64,000 nucleotides of DNA, taken from positions 1-64,000 of the forward strand of contig NZ_CP017916.1 of the NCBI RefSeq assembly GCF_002119525.1, in the 5' to 3' direction. Both the position numbers and the translations under genes were made by a program. Positions 13,263-29,777 of this stretch are shown here, piece after piece; position 1 is the first letter of the stretch, and the number at the start of each line of letters is the position of its first letter. The notes below the pieces were generated by a model. That model did no database searches, was not told the DNA's origin, and saw nothing but the letters and a program-made list of their open reading frames with translations. Origin of the DNA: Vibrio syngnathi. GTDB lineage: Bacteria; Pseudomonadota; Gammaproteobacteria; Enterobacterales; Vibrionaceae.

Positions 13263-13517
13263 ATGATTATGTTGACGCGTTATATGGGTATTACTCCACA
13301 AAGCCAAAGCTATCTATTTACCTTTGGTCTTGCACTTACACTATTAGGCATGGTGTTGACGGACATGTGGTTACCGATGGTGGCCGGTTCGATGATCATG
13401 ACTGGGCTTGCGGTAGAGGCTTGGATTCGGGTCGCGCATATTATTCCGATGCGCAAAGATATTCGAGAAATTCAGCATCAGCTTGAGCATCTGCAAAACA
13501 AGTCTAGAAACGAATAA
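13263..13517 (+). CDS. Small membrane protein of unknown function, 84 residues
   Basis: I do not recognise a named family. The sequence has two hydrophobic stretches, about residues 18-35 (LFTFGLALTLLGMVLTDM) and 38-60. The charged, probably cytoplasmic tail RKDIREIQHQLEHLQNKSRNE could form a short coiled coil. GAGGG precedes ATG 13263 closely and an in-frame ATG at 13269 at a better distance, so the real start may be two codons later. It stands alone, ends in a strong shared terminator, and lies convergent to tusA. Confidence 0.65.
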   Translation: MIMLTRYMGITPQSQSYLFTFGLALTLLGMVLTDMWLPMVAGSMIMTGLAVEAWIRVAHIIPMRKDIREIQHQLEHLQNKSRNE

Positions 13518-13520
13518 ACA

Positions 13521-13577
13521 AAAAGCCGCTCGTACTCTGAGTTCTGTTTAAGAACATCAGGTACGAGCGGCTTTTTT
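13521..13577. terminator. Bidirectional terminator between the 84-aa gene and tusA
   Basis: The long stem AAAAGCCGCTCGTAC / GTACGAGCGGCTTTTTT has an inner CTGAGTTCT / AGAACATCAG stem. The A and T runs at the ends suit both directions. Confidence 0.9.
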
Positions 13578-13601
13578 GATGCTTGATATTTAGGTGGGGC
13601 G

Positions 13602-13853
13602 TTACGCCTCCAATCCCTTTCTGATCAAATACTGGTAAGGTAAGGTTTCTGTCGCTTGGCCTACCAACTGATGATCCATGAATCGACAAAAGCTCGGAAT
13701 ATCACGAGTTGTCGAAGGGTCGTCAGCTTTTACCAGTAACACATCGCCATCCTGCATGTTTCTAATTGTCTTCCTGACCATCATTACTGGTTCTGGGCAA
13801 CGCAGGCCTTCAGCTTCTAAAGTATGGGTTGCCAGTTCAGGTTTGAATGTCAT
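13602..13853 (-). CDS. tusA: Sulfur carrier protein TusA
   Basis: TusA accepts persulfide sulfur from IscS and passes it to TusBCD for 2-thiouridine formation in tRNA; it also serves molybdenum cofactor sulfur supply. It is 83 residues (E. coli 81). The signature [18 protein letters not shown] places the sulfur-bearing cysteine at residue 19, followed by the typical [13 protein letters not shown] segment. It is a single gene. Confidence 0.96.
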   Translation of the reverse strand: MTFKPELATHTLEAEGLRCPEPVMMVRKTIRNMQDGDVLLVKADDPSTTRDIPSFCRFMDHQLVGQATETLPYQYLIRKGLEA

Positions 13854-14002
13854 GGTTTGTATCTCTATATCTATCTAACCTGTGAATAATACGTCTGCAG
13901 AAAAAATATGCAATAAGTGCTTGGCAAGTGGAGTCATTTCCTATAACTTAATTAACAAGTTGATAACAACCCGAAACAAAGGCAACTAGCTAAGGAGTGG
14001 CG

Positions 14003-14194
14003 ATGTTGACAGGATTAGATAGATTAACAATTTATTCAGTTCTCTGTTTTATTTCTTTTTGTGCGTTAGTACTACGCTCATCGACAGAGACCTCACTGAT
14101 GCCAATATTTGGCATAATAGCAACGATTATTGGTATTTGGGTAGAGATGCGCCGTTGGCAAGGCATAGCCGAAGAGCAAGAGCAAGAACACTAA
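14003..14194 (+). CDS. Small membrane protein of unknown function, 63 residues
   Basis: The chosen ATG at 14003 follows AAGGAG (13992-13997) at 5 bases. A GTG at 13997 in the same frame overlaps that site and is less likely. Two hydrophobic segments, roughly residues 10-25 and 31-48, are followed by a charged tail ending EEQEQEH. I cannot assign a function. It is followed by a good terminator and precedes a divergent-style LysR unit on the same strand. Confidence 0.55.
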   Translation: MLTGLDRLTIYSVLCFISFCALVLRSSTETSLMPIFGIIATIIGIWVEMRRWQGIAEEQEQEH

Positions 14195-14261
14195 CCCGAA
14201 TACAACAGCGAATTCCGATACGACAACATTCCGACACTATCCCCAGATTTTCTTGGGCTTC

Positions 14262-14287
14262 CCCGCATAATTGCGGGATTTTTTTTA
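14262..14287 (+). terminator. Rho-independent terminator
   Basis: CCCGCA - TAAT - TGCGGG is followed by ATTTTTTTT. It ends the small membrane-protein transcript. Confidence 0.8.
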
Positions 14288-14349
14288 TCTAAAGCATGCT
14301 ATAAACAACTTAGTAACTAATGACAGTTGTATACAACTAGGTAAGTGGC

Positions 14350-15291
14350 GTGGAATTAGAAGACATCTATCGTAGAGACCTTAATTTATTGGTCGCCTTA
14401 AAAGTATTGATTGAAGAGGGCAGTGTTAGCCAGGCTGCGCTTCGTCTTAACTTAAGTCAATCCGCAACCAGTCGAGTGTTAGGGCGCTTAAGAGAACTAC
14501 TCAACGATCCCCTGTTTACACGTCAAGGTCAGCACCTTATTCCCACCAAGAAAGCACTCGAGATCAGCCAGCGTATTGATCAACCGTTAGAGTCTTTCCG
14601 TCAACTGCTTAGCCCTAGCGATTTTGACCCTTACTATTGCAGTGAGCGTTTTTTAATTGCGACCACTGACTACGCGATGCAAACCATCTTGCCTTATGCG
14701 TTGCCTAAGATTTATGAACAAGCGCCGAACATCTCTTTGGAGTTTGCGCCACTGCAGCATGAGCATTTGTTTAAACAACTCAGTACCGAACGTGTTGATA
14801 TGGCGATCTGTCGACCGAGTAGCAGCGTTGCTCCACTTCATCAAGAGGTATTGGGGCCAGTCGGCGTATCATGTTTGTTATCTAAAAATCATCCGTTAGC
14901 CGATCGATCGTTAAGTCTCGAAGATTATGTTTCGTTGCCTCACGCGATGATTGCGATCAGTGATGGTGTTAAGGCTTTACTCGATAACGCTTTAGCTAAT
15001 CAACAACCTCGTAAAATGGTGCTGCGTGCTTATCACCTTGAAGCCGCATTGGCGATTGTCGATAGAATGCCGTTGGTGATCACAGTACCTGCTGATTTAG
15101 CTTACTTGGTGGCTGAGCGTTATGACTTAGTCGTTAAACCGCTGCCATTCGAGTTTATGCCGTTTGATTACTCACTGATTTGGCACTCGCGCTGCGATTC
15201 TTCTGCCTCGCAACAATGGTTAAGAAGGGTGGTTAAAGAGGAGTGTGGCGAATTGATTCAAAAGCGTATTGCGGATGTTGGCTTAGGTTAA
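14350..15291 (+). CDS. LysR-family transcriptional regulator
   Basis: The 313-residue protein has an N-terminal winged helix-turn-helix at residues 9-66 (DLNLLVALKVLIEEGSVSQAA, then SQSATSRVLGRLRELLNDPLF). The periplasmic-binding-like effector domain follows. The start is GTG at 14350, preceded by the weak site GGTAAG. Its neighbour acuI is convergent and separated by a terminator, so a regulatory link to acuI is uncertain. The specific ligand cannot be read from the sequence. Confidence 0.9.
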   Translation: MELEDIYRRDLNLLVALKVLIEEGSVSQAALRLNLSQSATSRVLGRLRELLNDPLFTRQGQHLIPTKKALEISQRIDQPLESFRQLLSPSDFDPYYCSERFLIATTDYAMQTILPYALPKIYEQAPNISLEFAPLQHEHLFKQLSTERVDMAICRPSSSVAPLHQEVLGPVGVSCLLSKNHPLADRSLSLEDYVSLPHAMIAISDGVKALLDNALANQQPRKMVLRAYHLEAALAIVDRMPLVITVPADLAYLVAERYDLVVKPLPFEFMPFDYSLIWHSRCDSSASQQWLRRVVKEECGELIQKRIADVGLG

Positions 15292-15334
15292 CTGGGACTT
15301 AGCTTTGGTTTACTCGATCCTAATGACAAAAACA

Positions 15335-15370
15335 CAAAAGGGCTGATTACTATCAGCCCTTTGTTATTTT
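15335..15370. terminator. Bidirectional terminator between lysR gene and acuI
   Basis: AAAGGGCTGAT / ATCAGCCCTTT (15337-15362) has A residues upstream and TTGTTATTTT downstream. Confidence 0.8.
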
Positions 15371-15426
15371 GGGTTATCCAAATCTAAAGCTGTTGCTTAA
15401 GGTTTGATAACTTTATGTTTGAGAAT

Positions 15427-16407
15427 CTATAGTTTAATGACTACGCGACCAGTGATTTGACCGTTAGTGATGTCTTCTGCTGCTTGAATTGCACCGTCTA
15501 AAGACACTTCTTTGGTTGCTTGCGCGTAGAAAGATTCAGGTAGCAATTCCGCTAGTTGTTCCCACGCTTTAATACGTTTTTCACGAGGGCACATTACCGA
15601 GTCCACACCCTGTAGGCGAACGTTACGCAGAATGAATGGCATTACCGTGGTTGGTAAGTCAAAACCGCCTGCTAGACCACACATTGCAACCGCACCGTTG
15701 TAGTCAATTTGCGCCAATACTTTTGCAAGTACTTTGCTACCTACAGTATCGATAGCACCAGCCCACAGTTGTTTTTCTAGTGGCTTAGCTGGTTCTTCAA
15801 GTTCAGCACGCTCTACAATGCGTGTAGCACCTAGTGATTTAAGTAGTTCACCGTTTGCAGAAGCACGGCCAGTAACCGCTGCTACTTTGTAGCCTAGTTG
15901 GTTTAGTAGCGTAATAGACACGCTGCCTACGCCGCCACTTGCACCTGTTACTAGGATTTCACCGTCTTCTGGTTTGATGCCTGCATCTACGATAGCTTGC
16001 ACACAAAGCATTGCTGTGAAACCTGCTGTACCGATCGCCATTACTTTCTTAGCGTCTAGACCCGCTGGCATTGGCACTAACCAATCACCGTTTAGGCTCG
16101 CTTTCTCAGCCATGCCGCCCCAGTGACCTTCACCCACACCCCAACCCGTTAGAACAACTTCGTCGCCCGCTTTGTAGCGTGGGTCATCAGATTGTGAAAC
16201 CACACCTGAAAGGTCGATACCAGGAACCATAGGGAAGTTACGAACAATGCGCCCTTTACCTGTAATCGCCAAACCATCTTTGTAGTTCAAAGAAGAGTAG
16301 CTCACATCAACCTTCACGTTACCTTCTGGTAATTGAGATTCATCAATTTGAGATACTGATGCGATAGTTTTTTTATCTTCTTGGTTTAGTACAAGTGCTT
16401 TAAACAT
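15427..16407 (-). CDS. acuI: Acrylyl-CoA reductase (NADPH), AcuI/YhdH type
   Basis: This medium-chain dehydrogenase/reductase removes toxic acrylyl-CoA by reducing it to propionyl-CoA. It is part of marine DMSP and 3-hydroxypropionate metabolism and general acrylate detoxification. I chose the ATG at 16407, preceded by GGAGCAG, giving 326 residues that begin MFKALVLNQED like E. coli YhdH (324). An in-frame upstream ATG at 16461 lacks a ribosome-binding site. The nucleotide-binding motif VTGASGGVGSVSITLL is near residue 152, and YSSLNYKDGLAITG near 37 is characteristic. The substrate is inferred from the family. Confidence 0.9.
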   Translation of the reverse strand: MFKALVLNQEDKKTIASVSQIDESQLPEGNVKVDVSYSSLNYKDGLAITGKGRIVRNFPMVPGIDLSGVVSQSDDPRYKAGDEVVLTGWGVGEGHWGGMAEKASLNGDWLVPMPAGLDAKKVMAIGTAGFTAMLCVQAIVDAGIKPEDGEILVTGASGGVGSVSITLLNQLGYKVAAVTGRASANGELLKSLGATRIVERAELEEPAKPLEKQLWAGAIDTVGSKVLAKVLAQIDYNGAVAMCGLAGGFDLPTTVMPFILRNVRLQGVDSVMCPREKRIKAWEQLAELLPESFYAQATKEVSLDGAIQAAEDITNGQITGRVVIKL

Positions 16408-16582
16408 GATCTGCTCCGTGGGAGGAATATTAGGAAACTGAAGTAACTTTAGTTGAATCATCGAAGAAAAAATAATGAAACATCAACATTGAATCTATGC
16501 GTTTTGTGCATAGATGTGAGTGGTGCTTTTTCTCTCGCTAAGTTCGCTGAACGAATCGATACATTATTGGACGCCGAGCAAT

Positions 16583-16613
16583 AAAAAGTGCAGCTATATA
16601 AATATAGCTGCAC
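16583..16613 (-). terminator. Rho-independent terminator of fadBA
   Basis: On the minus strand, GTGCAGCTATATTTATATAGCTGCAC forms a perfect stem followed by TTTTTAT. It lies about 40 bases after the fadA stop. Confidence 0.88.
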
Positions 16614-16649
16614 AAAATATTACTTTACAAGTATTACAACCAACGACCG

Positions 16650-20011
<3,362 letters not shown>

Positions 20012-20081
20012 TGTCTATCTCCATGACATACAATCCACGATTGTTTGAGAGAATCTTGTTATCTTTCTATTATTGTAGAGC

Positions 20082-20098
20082 ACCTGGTAAGACCAGTT
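20082..20098 (-). promoter_or_regulatory. FadR-like operator upstream of fadB
   Basis: The minus strand reads AACTGGTCTTACCAGGT, which matches the FadR consensus AACTGGTCNGACCAGTT with two mismatches in the right half. Its position just upstream of fadB fits repression of beta-oxidation in the absence of long-chain acyl-CoA. Confidence 0.75.
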
Positions 20099-20238
20099 AT
20101 TCTAGTCTGTACCTCTGCTTGATTAATTTCAATACATTTTTTAAACAATTGTTTAACATTGTGCGACAGCACAGATCCTCTAACCCTTATTATTCACGCG
20201 TGATACACTTCGCCGCTCTTAATAATTAAGTTAACGAT

Positions 20239-20862
20239 ATGAATGAACAGCCCTATTTAATACCGTCAGCGTCGGCTCTGTTTGAAGAAGAGATAAAAAA
20301 GAGCGTTTTTATTACTCATCTTGCTCATACTCCAAGTGTAGAAGCTGCTAAGCAGTTCGTTGAACAGGTAAAAAAAGAGCATTCTTCAGCGCGACATAAC
20401 TGTTGGGGCTTTGCTGCAGGGCGACCGGAAGACTCGATGAAATGGGGTTTTAGTGATGATGGCGAACCCTCGGGTACTGCTGGAAAGCCTATCTTGGCGC
20501 AACTGTCTGGTTCGGGTGTTGGCGAGTTAACGGCTGTAGTCACTCGCTATTCAGGCGGAATCAAGCTCGGTACTGGTGGTTTAGTTAAGGCTTATGGTGG
20601 TGGAGTACAACAAGCTCTCAAGCTGCTTCAAACTATCGAGAAAAAAATAACCACAAAATTACGGCTAGAGTTAGACTATGGCTTTGTGCCGATTGCACAA
20701 TCCATCATGGCTCAGCATCAGGCTGTTGAAGTCCAAGCGGATTATGGTGTTCAAGTTGAGCTTATTATTGAAATAGAGCTCCTTCAGGTAGATTCGTTTA
20801 CCCAAACCATGATCAATAAAAGCGGTGCTAAGGCACTGGTAACGAAAGTCAAAGACAACTAG
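20239..20862 (+). CDS. yigZ: YigZ/IMPACT-family protein
   Basis: This conserved 207-residue cytoplasmic protein has an IMPACT N-terminal domain (about 20-125) and a ferredoxin-like C-terminal domain. The signature SARHNCWGFAAG... DDGEPSGTAGKPILAQL...VVTRYSGGIKLGTGGLVKAYGGG is complete. The precise biochemical role is unsettled; eukaryotic relatives modulate Gcn2. It is divergent from fadB and starts the yigZ-trkH-hemG run, the same order as near an rRNA operon in E. coli. Confidence 0.94.
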   Translation: MNEQPYLIPSASALFEEEIKKSVFITHLAHTPSVEAAKQFVEQVKKEHSSARHNCWGFAAGRPEDSMKWGFSDDGEPSGTAGKPILAQLSGSGVGELTAVVTRYSGGIKLGTGGLVKAYGGGVQQALKLLQTIEKKITTKLRLELDYGFVPIAQSIMAQHQAVEVQADYGVQVELIIEIELLQVDSFTQTMINKSGAKALVTKVKDN

Positions 20863-20896
20863 GAAGTGTGAAGCATTTCGCTTCGTTCAATAGCTC

Positions 20897-22354
20897 ATGC
20901 AATTTCGCTCAATTATTCGAATCGTCGGATTATTATTAGCACTTTTTAGTGTATCAATGCTCGCACCTGCTCTCGTCGCTCTGATCTATCGAGATGGTGC
21001 GGGTGTGCCATTTGTGACGACCTTTTTTGTTCTCTTATTCTGTGGAGCAACCTGCTGGTTTCCAAACCGACGTTATAAGCATGAATTGAAAGCGCGTGAT
21101 GGCTTCTTGATTGTTGTTTTATTCTGGACGGTAATCGGCAGTGCTGGTGCGCTGCCGTTTTTGATCGCCGATAACCCCAATGTATCGGTAACCGATGCTT
21201 TCTTCGAATCCTTCTCTGCATTAACAACCACGGGCGCGACCGTTATTGTTGGTCTCGATGATCTGCCTAAGGCGATTCTGTTTTACCGCCAGTTCCTGCA
21301 ATGGTTTGGTGGTATGGGTATCATCGTATTGGCGGTAGCCATCCTTCCGGTTCTGGGCATCGGTGGTATGCAGCTATATCGTGCAGAAATCCCGGGCCCT
21401 GTAAAAGACAGTAAGATGACTCCGCGTATTGCTGAAACGGCAAAAGCGCTTTGGTACATCTATCTGAGCCTAACGATTGCTTGTGCGGTGGCGTTTTGGC
21501 TTGCAGGCATGAGCTTCTTTGATGCTATCAGTCATAGCTTCTCTACTATTGCGATTGGTGGTTTCTCGACTCACGATGCGAGTATGGGCTATTTCAATAG
21601 TCCGGCTATCAACATGATTACGGTCGTGTTCCTTCTTATCTCTGCGTGTAACTATTCGCTTCACTTTGCTGCATTTGCTTCGGGTGGTGTGCATCCTAAG
21701 TATTATTGGAAAGATCCTGAATTCCGCGCCTTTATCTTTATTCAAGCGGTTTTGTTCTTAGTTTGTTTCTTATTACTGCTTAATCACCACTCTTATGACT
21801 CGTATTACGATGCCTTTGATCAGGCCTTGTTCCAGACGGTATCTATTTCAACAACCGCAGGCTTCACTACCACTGGTTTTTCTGAGTGGCCATTGTTCTT
21901 ACCTGTTCTGCTTCTGTTCTCTTCTTTTATAGGGGGCTGTGCAGGTTCAACGGGCGGTGGTATGAAAGTTATTCGAATCTTATTGCTTACTTTGCAAGGT
22001 GCTCGTGAAATGAAGCGCCTTGTCCACCCGCGTGCTGTCTATACCATCAAGGTTGGAGGTTCTGCGTTACCACAACGTGTTGTTGATGCGGTTTGGGGCT
22101 TCTTCTCTGCATACGCATTGGTTTTTGTGGTTTGTATGTTGGCTCTTATTGCTACTGGGATGGATGAGCTGAGTGCTTTCTCTGCCGTAGCGGCAACATT
22201 GAATAACCTTGGCCCTGGCTTAGGTGAAGTGGCAATGCACTTCGGCGATGTGAATGATAAGGCCAAATGGGTGTTGATCGTATCTATGCTGTTTGGTCGT
22301 TTAGAGATATTCACCTTATTAATTTTATTGACCCCTACGTTTTGGCGTAGCTAA
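20897..22354 (+). CDS. trkH: Trk potassium uptake protein TrkH
   Basis: TrkH is an inner-membrane K+ channel subunit that works with TrkA. It is 485 residues (E. coli 483). Four pore-loop repeats carry the selectivity-filter glycines, as in SALTTTGATVIVG (first) and STTAGFTTTGFSEWP (third). FSSFIGGCAGSTGGGMKVIRILLL is the characteristic intramembrane-loop motif. About ten hydrophobic segments are visible. It follows yigZ by 34 bases and precedes hemG by 10, suggesting one operon. Confidence 0.97.
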   Translation: MQFRSIIRIVGLLLALFSVSMLAPALVALIYRDGAGVPFVTTFFVLLFCGATCWFPNRRYKHELKARDGFLIVVLFWTVIGSAGALPFLIADNPNVSVTDAFFESFSALTTTGATVIVGLDDLPKAILFYRQFLQWFGGMGIIVLAVAILPVLGIGGMQLYRAEIPGPVKDSKMTPRIAETAKALWYIYLSLTIACAVAFWLAGMSFFDAISHSFSTIAIGGFSTHDASMGYFNSPAINMITVVFLLISACNYSLHFAAFASGGVHPKYYWKDPEFRAFIFIQAVLFLVCFLLLLNHHSYDSYYDAFDQALFQTVSISTTAGFTTTGFSEWPLFLPVLLLFSSFIGGCAGSTGGGMKVIRILLLTLQGAREMKRLVHPRAVYTIKVGGSALPQRVVDAVWGFFSAYALVFVVCMLALIATGMDELSAFSAVAATLNNLGPGLGEVAMHFGDVNDKAKWVLIVSMLFGRLEIFTLLILLTPTFWRS

Positions 22355-22364
22355 GGACAACATT

Positions 22365-22892
22365 GTGGCAAAAGCTCTATTTTTGTATTCAAGCCGTGAA
22401 GGGCAAACCAAGAAGATCTTGAACTATATAAAAGAAGAAATGAATGAGTTCGAATGTGAGCTTCAAGATCTGCACACTATTAGTAATGTCGACTTTGCTC
22501 AATATGACAGAGTGTTGATTGGTGCATCTATTCGTTACGGCCACCTTAATAAGAAGCTATATAAGTTCATTGATGCCAACCTTGCTCAGTTGCAATCCAA
22601 TAAGGTTGCCTTCTTCTGCGTTAACTTAACGGCTCGTAAAGAAGACCAAGGCAAAGACACCCCTGAAGGTAGTGCCTATATTAAGAAGTTTCTTCTTAAG
22701 TCACCATGGCAGCCGACTCTAATCGGTGTATTCGCTGGTGCCCTCTATTACCCACGTTATAACTGGTTCGATAAAACCATGATTCGCTTCATTATGAATA
22801 TGACAGGCGGAGAAACGGACACAACCAAGGAAGTTGAGTATACGAACTGGGAAAAAGTCTCTTTATTCTCTAAGAAATTGCAAGAGATGTAA
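22365..22892 (+). CDS. hemG: Menaquinone-dependent protoporphyrinogen oxidase HemG
   Basis: This flavodoxin-like enzyme oxidises protoporphyrinogen IX to protoporphyrin IX in haem synthesis, passing electrons to quinones. It is 175 residues (E. coli 181). The FMN-phosphate loop LYSSREGQTKKIL is at 6-18. The long insert KKLYKFIDANLAQLQ... with basic residues near the C-terminal third is typical of HemG rather than plain flavodoxins. It starts with GTG at 22365 behind AAGGA. The rRNA operon promoter begins about 80 bases after the stop. Confidence 0.95.
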   Translation: MAKALFLYSSREGQTKKILNYIKEEMNEFECELQDLHTISNVDFAQYDRVLIGASIRYGHLNKKLYKFIDANLAQLQSNKVAFFCVNLTARKEDQGKDTPEGSAYIKKFLLKSPWQPTLIGVFAGALYYPRYNWFDKTMIRFIMNMTGGETDTTKEVEYTNWEKVSLFSKKLQEM

Positions 22893-22971
22893 GAGAAAAG
22901 CCTACTTTTGAGGCGTTTTGTGCTCTTTTTAATCGAACGAATAAAAAAACGAGAAAAACTTCAAAAAGGGC

Positions 22972-22999
22972 TTGCCAGTGTGATCGAAATCTCTATAAT
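22972..22999 (+). promoter_or_regulatory. rRNA operon promoter P1
   Basis: TTGCCA (-35, 22972-22977), a 16-base spacer and TATAAT (-10, 22994-22999) are followed by a GC-rich discriminator GCGACC. The upstream A/T-rich stretch 22930-22968 looks like an UP element. The discriminator suggests stringent control by ppGpp and DksA. Confidence 0.8.
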
Positions 23000-23099
23000 G
23001 CGACCTCGTTGAAACGGGAAGGCTTCGTAAGAAACCAAAACGAATCAGCAGGTCAAATTAGCCAAGCTAAGCGCTTGAAAAAAGTTTTGAAAATAGTGG

Positions 23100-23127
23100 T
23101 TGACACTAAAACTTAAATCGCTAAAAT
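23100..23127 (+). promoter_or_regulatory. rRNA operon promoter P2 candidate
   Basis: TTGACA at 23100-23105, a 16-base spacer and TAAAAT at 23122-23127 are followed by a GC-rich GGCCGTCCG. Tandem promoters are usual for gammaproteobacterial rrn operons. Confidence 0.65.
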
Positions 23128-23161
23128 GGCCGTCCGATTTGAGCGAAGCTCAAAAAGGAAA

Positions 23162-23173
23162 AGCTCTTTAACA
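23162..23173 (+). promoter_or_regulatory. boxA antitermination sequence, 16S leader
   Basis: AGCTCTTTAACA matches rrn boxA (TGCTCTTTAACA) except for the first base. It recruits the NusB/S10 antitermination complex. A second, perfect copy precedes the 23S gene. Confidence 0.7.
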
Positions 23174-23434
23174 ATTTAAACCTATCAATCTGTGTGGGCA
23201 CTCGTTGATGAATATCAAAACGTTATTGGTTCTTTTTCGAAAGAGCGTAATAACAGTTACTTCGGTAACAAACTTGATTTCAATGAACTGAGTGACCAAT
23301 ACGTTTAACTACTTGTAGTTATTCGGCACAGTCAATTTATTACCATTCTGTTGGAATGGTAATAGCTTTAAAATTACACTCTTTATTTATAAAGAATAGT
23401 TTTGAAGTCAGTATTCGTTGAGTCACAAAATCTT

Positions 23435-24989
<1,555 letters not shown>

Positions 24990-25112
24990 TACGAAGATAG
25001 TCACGATGAGTGTCCACACAGATTGATTAGGTTTAGAAAAGCAAAGAGATGAAGAACTCCCAAGTTCTTCGAAGTTTGTTTCTACTTTTTAACATAGAGA
25101 TAAATTAGCAGT

Positions 25113-25188
25113 GTCCCGTTCGTCTAGAGGCCTAGGACACCGCCCTTTCACGGCGGTAACAGGGGTTCGACTCCCCTACGGGATACCA
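25113..25188 (+). tRNA. tRNA-Glu (TTC)
   Basis: The 76-nt cloverleaf has acceptor GTCCCGT/ACGGGAT and anticodon loop CTTTCAC, with CCA encoded. It lies in the 16S-23S spacer. Confidence 0.97.
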
Positions 25189-25190
25189 TT

Positions 25191-25266
25191 GGGTCGTTAG
25201 CTCAGTTGGTAGAGCAGTTGACTTTTAATCAATTGGTCGCAGGTTCGAATCCTGCACGACCCACCA
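25191..25266 (+). tRNA. tRNA-Lys (TTT)
   Basis: The 76-nt cloverleaf has acceptor GGGTCGT/ACGACCC and anticodon loop CTTTTAA, with CCA encoded. It is 2 bases after tRNA-Glu. Confidence 0.97.
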
Positions 25267-25299
25267 TTCTTTCTCCGCGAAGGAATTAAAACTTTTAGT

Positions 25300-25375
25300 G
25301 GGCGATTAGCTCAGTTGGGAGAGCACCTGCCTTACAAGCAGGGGGTCACTGGTTCGAGCCCGGTATCGCCCACCA
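25300..25375 (+). tRNA. tRNA-Val (TAC)
   Basis: The 76-nt cloverleaf has acceptor GGGCGAT/ATCGCCC and anticodon loop CTTACAA, with CCA encoded. It is the third spacer tRNA. Confidence 0.97.
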
Positions 25376-25496
25376 TTCTCTAAAAATTCTTGGTTATCAT
25401 CATATCCAAACCACTTCTTTTGTCGTTGGTTGGTATGTTTGACCCTGAGAGTCTTTAGAAAATGTGAATTTTAGAACACTGGTTCTTAAAGTCTCA

Positions 25497-25508
25497 TGCT
25501 CTTTAACA
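25497..25508 (+). promoter_or_regulatory. boxA antitermination sequence, 23S leader
   Basis: TGCTCTTTAACA is the canonical spacer boxA. The 402-base stretch between tRNA-Val and 23S otherwise holds only processing stems. Confidence 0.75.
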
Positions 25509-25777
25509 ATTTGGAAAGCTGACTGATTGATTACTTACGAGTAATTCAATCAAATTTAAAAGTTCTCAATGTTTATCTTTCATTAGATAAACACAACAAA
25601 CACATTCAAGTGTCTTGTATTCGAATCAAACTTAGTTTGATTCACAATTGAGTCCGGCAAACAGTCATCAAGAATTAACCCTTCTTGATGACAACCAAAA
25701 ACCTTGGTTAGTTGCCATACGCTTATTTGTCTTCACTTTTTAAAGTGAAAGCAAATAGAAACCCTTTCGGGTTGTAT

Positions 25778-28671
<2,894 letters not shown>

Positions 28672-28791
28672 ACAACACCCAAGGGGTTTTGTGGACTCAA
28701 TAGAAAGACAGACCTTGAATGCGTTTGAAGAGACTTTTAAATCAGTTTTCCGAATTATTAATTGCCGCTAATGCGTCAATTAAACAAAATT

Positions 28792-28911
28792 TGCTTGGCG
28801 ACCATAGCATTGTGGACCCACCTGATTCCATGCCGAACTCAGAAGTGAAACACAATAGCGCCGATGGTAGTGTGGGGTTTCCCCATGTGAGAGTAGGACA
28901 TCGCCAGGCTT
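28792..28911 (+). rRNA. rrf: 5S ribosomal RNA
   Basis: TGCTTGGCGACC pairs with the 3' end CGCCAGGCT. The conserved CCATGCCGAACTCAGAAGTG is present. Length is about 120 nt. Confidence 0.96.
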
Positions 28912-28952
28912 TAAATTTGAACACTTGTCAGCGACGATAAGTATTCCACTGC

Positions 28953-29029
28953 GGAGTGGTAGTTCAGTTGGTTAGAATACCGGCCTGTCACGCCGGGGGT
29001 CGCGGGTTCGAGTCCCGTCCACTCCGCCA
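28953..29029 (+). tRNA. tRNA-Asp (GTC)
   Basis: The 77-nt cloverleaf has acceptor GGAGTGG/CCACTCC and anticodon loop CTGTCAC, with CCA encoded. It follows the 5S gene. Confidence 0.97.
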
Positions 29030-29039
29030 CTTATTCGAT

Positions 29040-29064
29040 AACCTCGCCTAGTGCGAGGTTTTTT
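29040..29064 (+). terminator. Terminator-like hairpin between tRNA-Asp and tRNA-Trp
   Basis: AACCTCGC / GCGAGGTT with loop CTAGT is followed by TTTT. It sits before tRNA-Trp, so it may be read through by the antiterminated rrn transcript. Confidence 0.65.
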
Positions 29065-29089
29065 CGAATCTGAAGTGATAAAAAGTTTT

Positions 29090-29166
<77 letters not shown>

Positions 29167-29171
29167 TATTT

Positions 29172-29204
29172 AAGGCTCTAGCAGAAATGCTAGGGCCTTT
29201 TTGC
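29172..29204 (+). terminator. Rho-independent terminator of the rRNA operon
   Basis: AAGGCTCTAGCA / TGCTAGGGCCTT is followed by TTTTT. It is the last element before the insertion sequence. Confidence 0.88.
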
Positions 29205-29230
29205 TTTCTGAATCATACCAATCCGGAAAA

Positions 29231-29662
29231 TTAACTGATCAGGTTTATCCAATCCCTTCTGCTCATTTTTGTGACACGATCTTTGCACTCAAGAAATTCA
29301 TTCCAAGCGCGACAAACCTTGGAAACAATGTCGTTATAATCCGTGAAACTTTGATTCGCTAGATAATGTTGTCGCAACCAACTCCAAACTTGCTCTATAG
29401 GGTTAAGCTCTGGCGAGTAGGGAGGAAGCTTAATAGTACTGACGTTATTAAATTCTCTCGCAATATCATCGGTATGCCAGCCTGCACCATCCATTATAAC
29501 GACAGCATGACGTCCTTTTTCTGTAGCCTTAGATATCAGCTCTAAGTGATTTGTCATTATGTCCTTGTTAACCCAAGGAACCACTATGGCTTCGCCAATT
29601 CCTCTTTCAGGGCATACCGAACCAAACAAATAAGCGTATTCAAATTGCTGTTGTTTTACCAC
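29231..29662 (-). CDS. IS630-type transposase, C-terminal catalytic part
   Basis: This 143-residue frame carries the DDE-type catalytic region: VVIMDGAGWHTDD with the second aspartate, then TIKLPPYSPELNPIEQVWSWLRQHYL with the glutamate. The reading frame is open upstream of the ATG at 29662. It can be read as VWFQDEARFGQQNTT, which holds the first aspartate, back to the point where the N-terminal frame stops. It is therefore the second half of one transposase gene, offset by +1 relative to the first. It is probably produced by frameshifting or slippage, or not at all. Confidence 0.85.
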   Translation of the reverse strand: MVKQQQFEYAYLFGSVCPERGIGEAIVVPWVNKDIMTNHLELISKATEKGRHAVVIMDGAGWHTDDIAREFNNVSTIKLPPYSPELNPIEQVWSWLRQHYLANQSFTDYNDIVSKVCRAWNEFLECKDRVTKMSRRDWINLIS

Positions 29663-29777
29663 GCGAGGCCTCGTTCCACGAGTCGCCCAAAGACGTGTCG
29701 TTGTGTTCTGCTGACCAAACCTAGCTTCATCTTGAAACCAGACATCAACACTCTCTAGCCCGATATGGCCGGGGATC

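Noticed and set aside
22896..22920. Terminator after hemG
   Set aside because: The GCCT/AGGC stem is only 4 pairs with AAAA/TTTT extension; too weak to call, though the rrn promoter follows.
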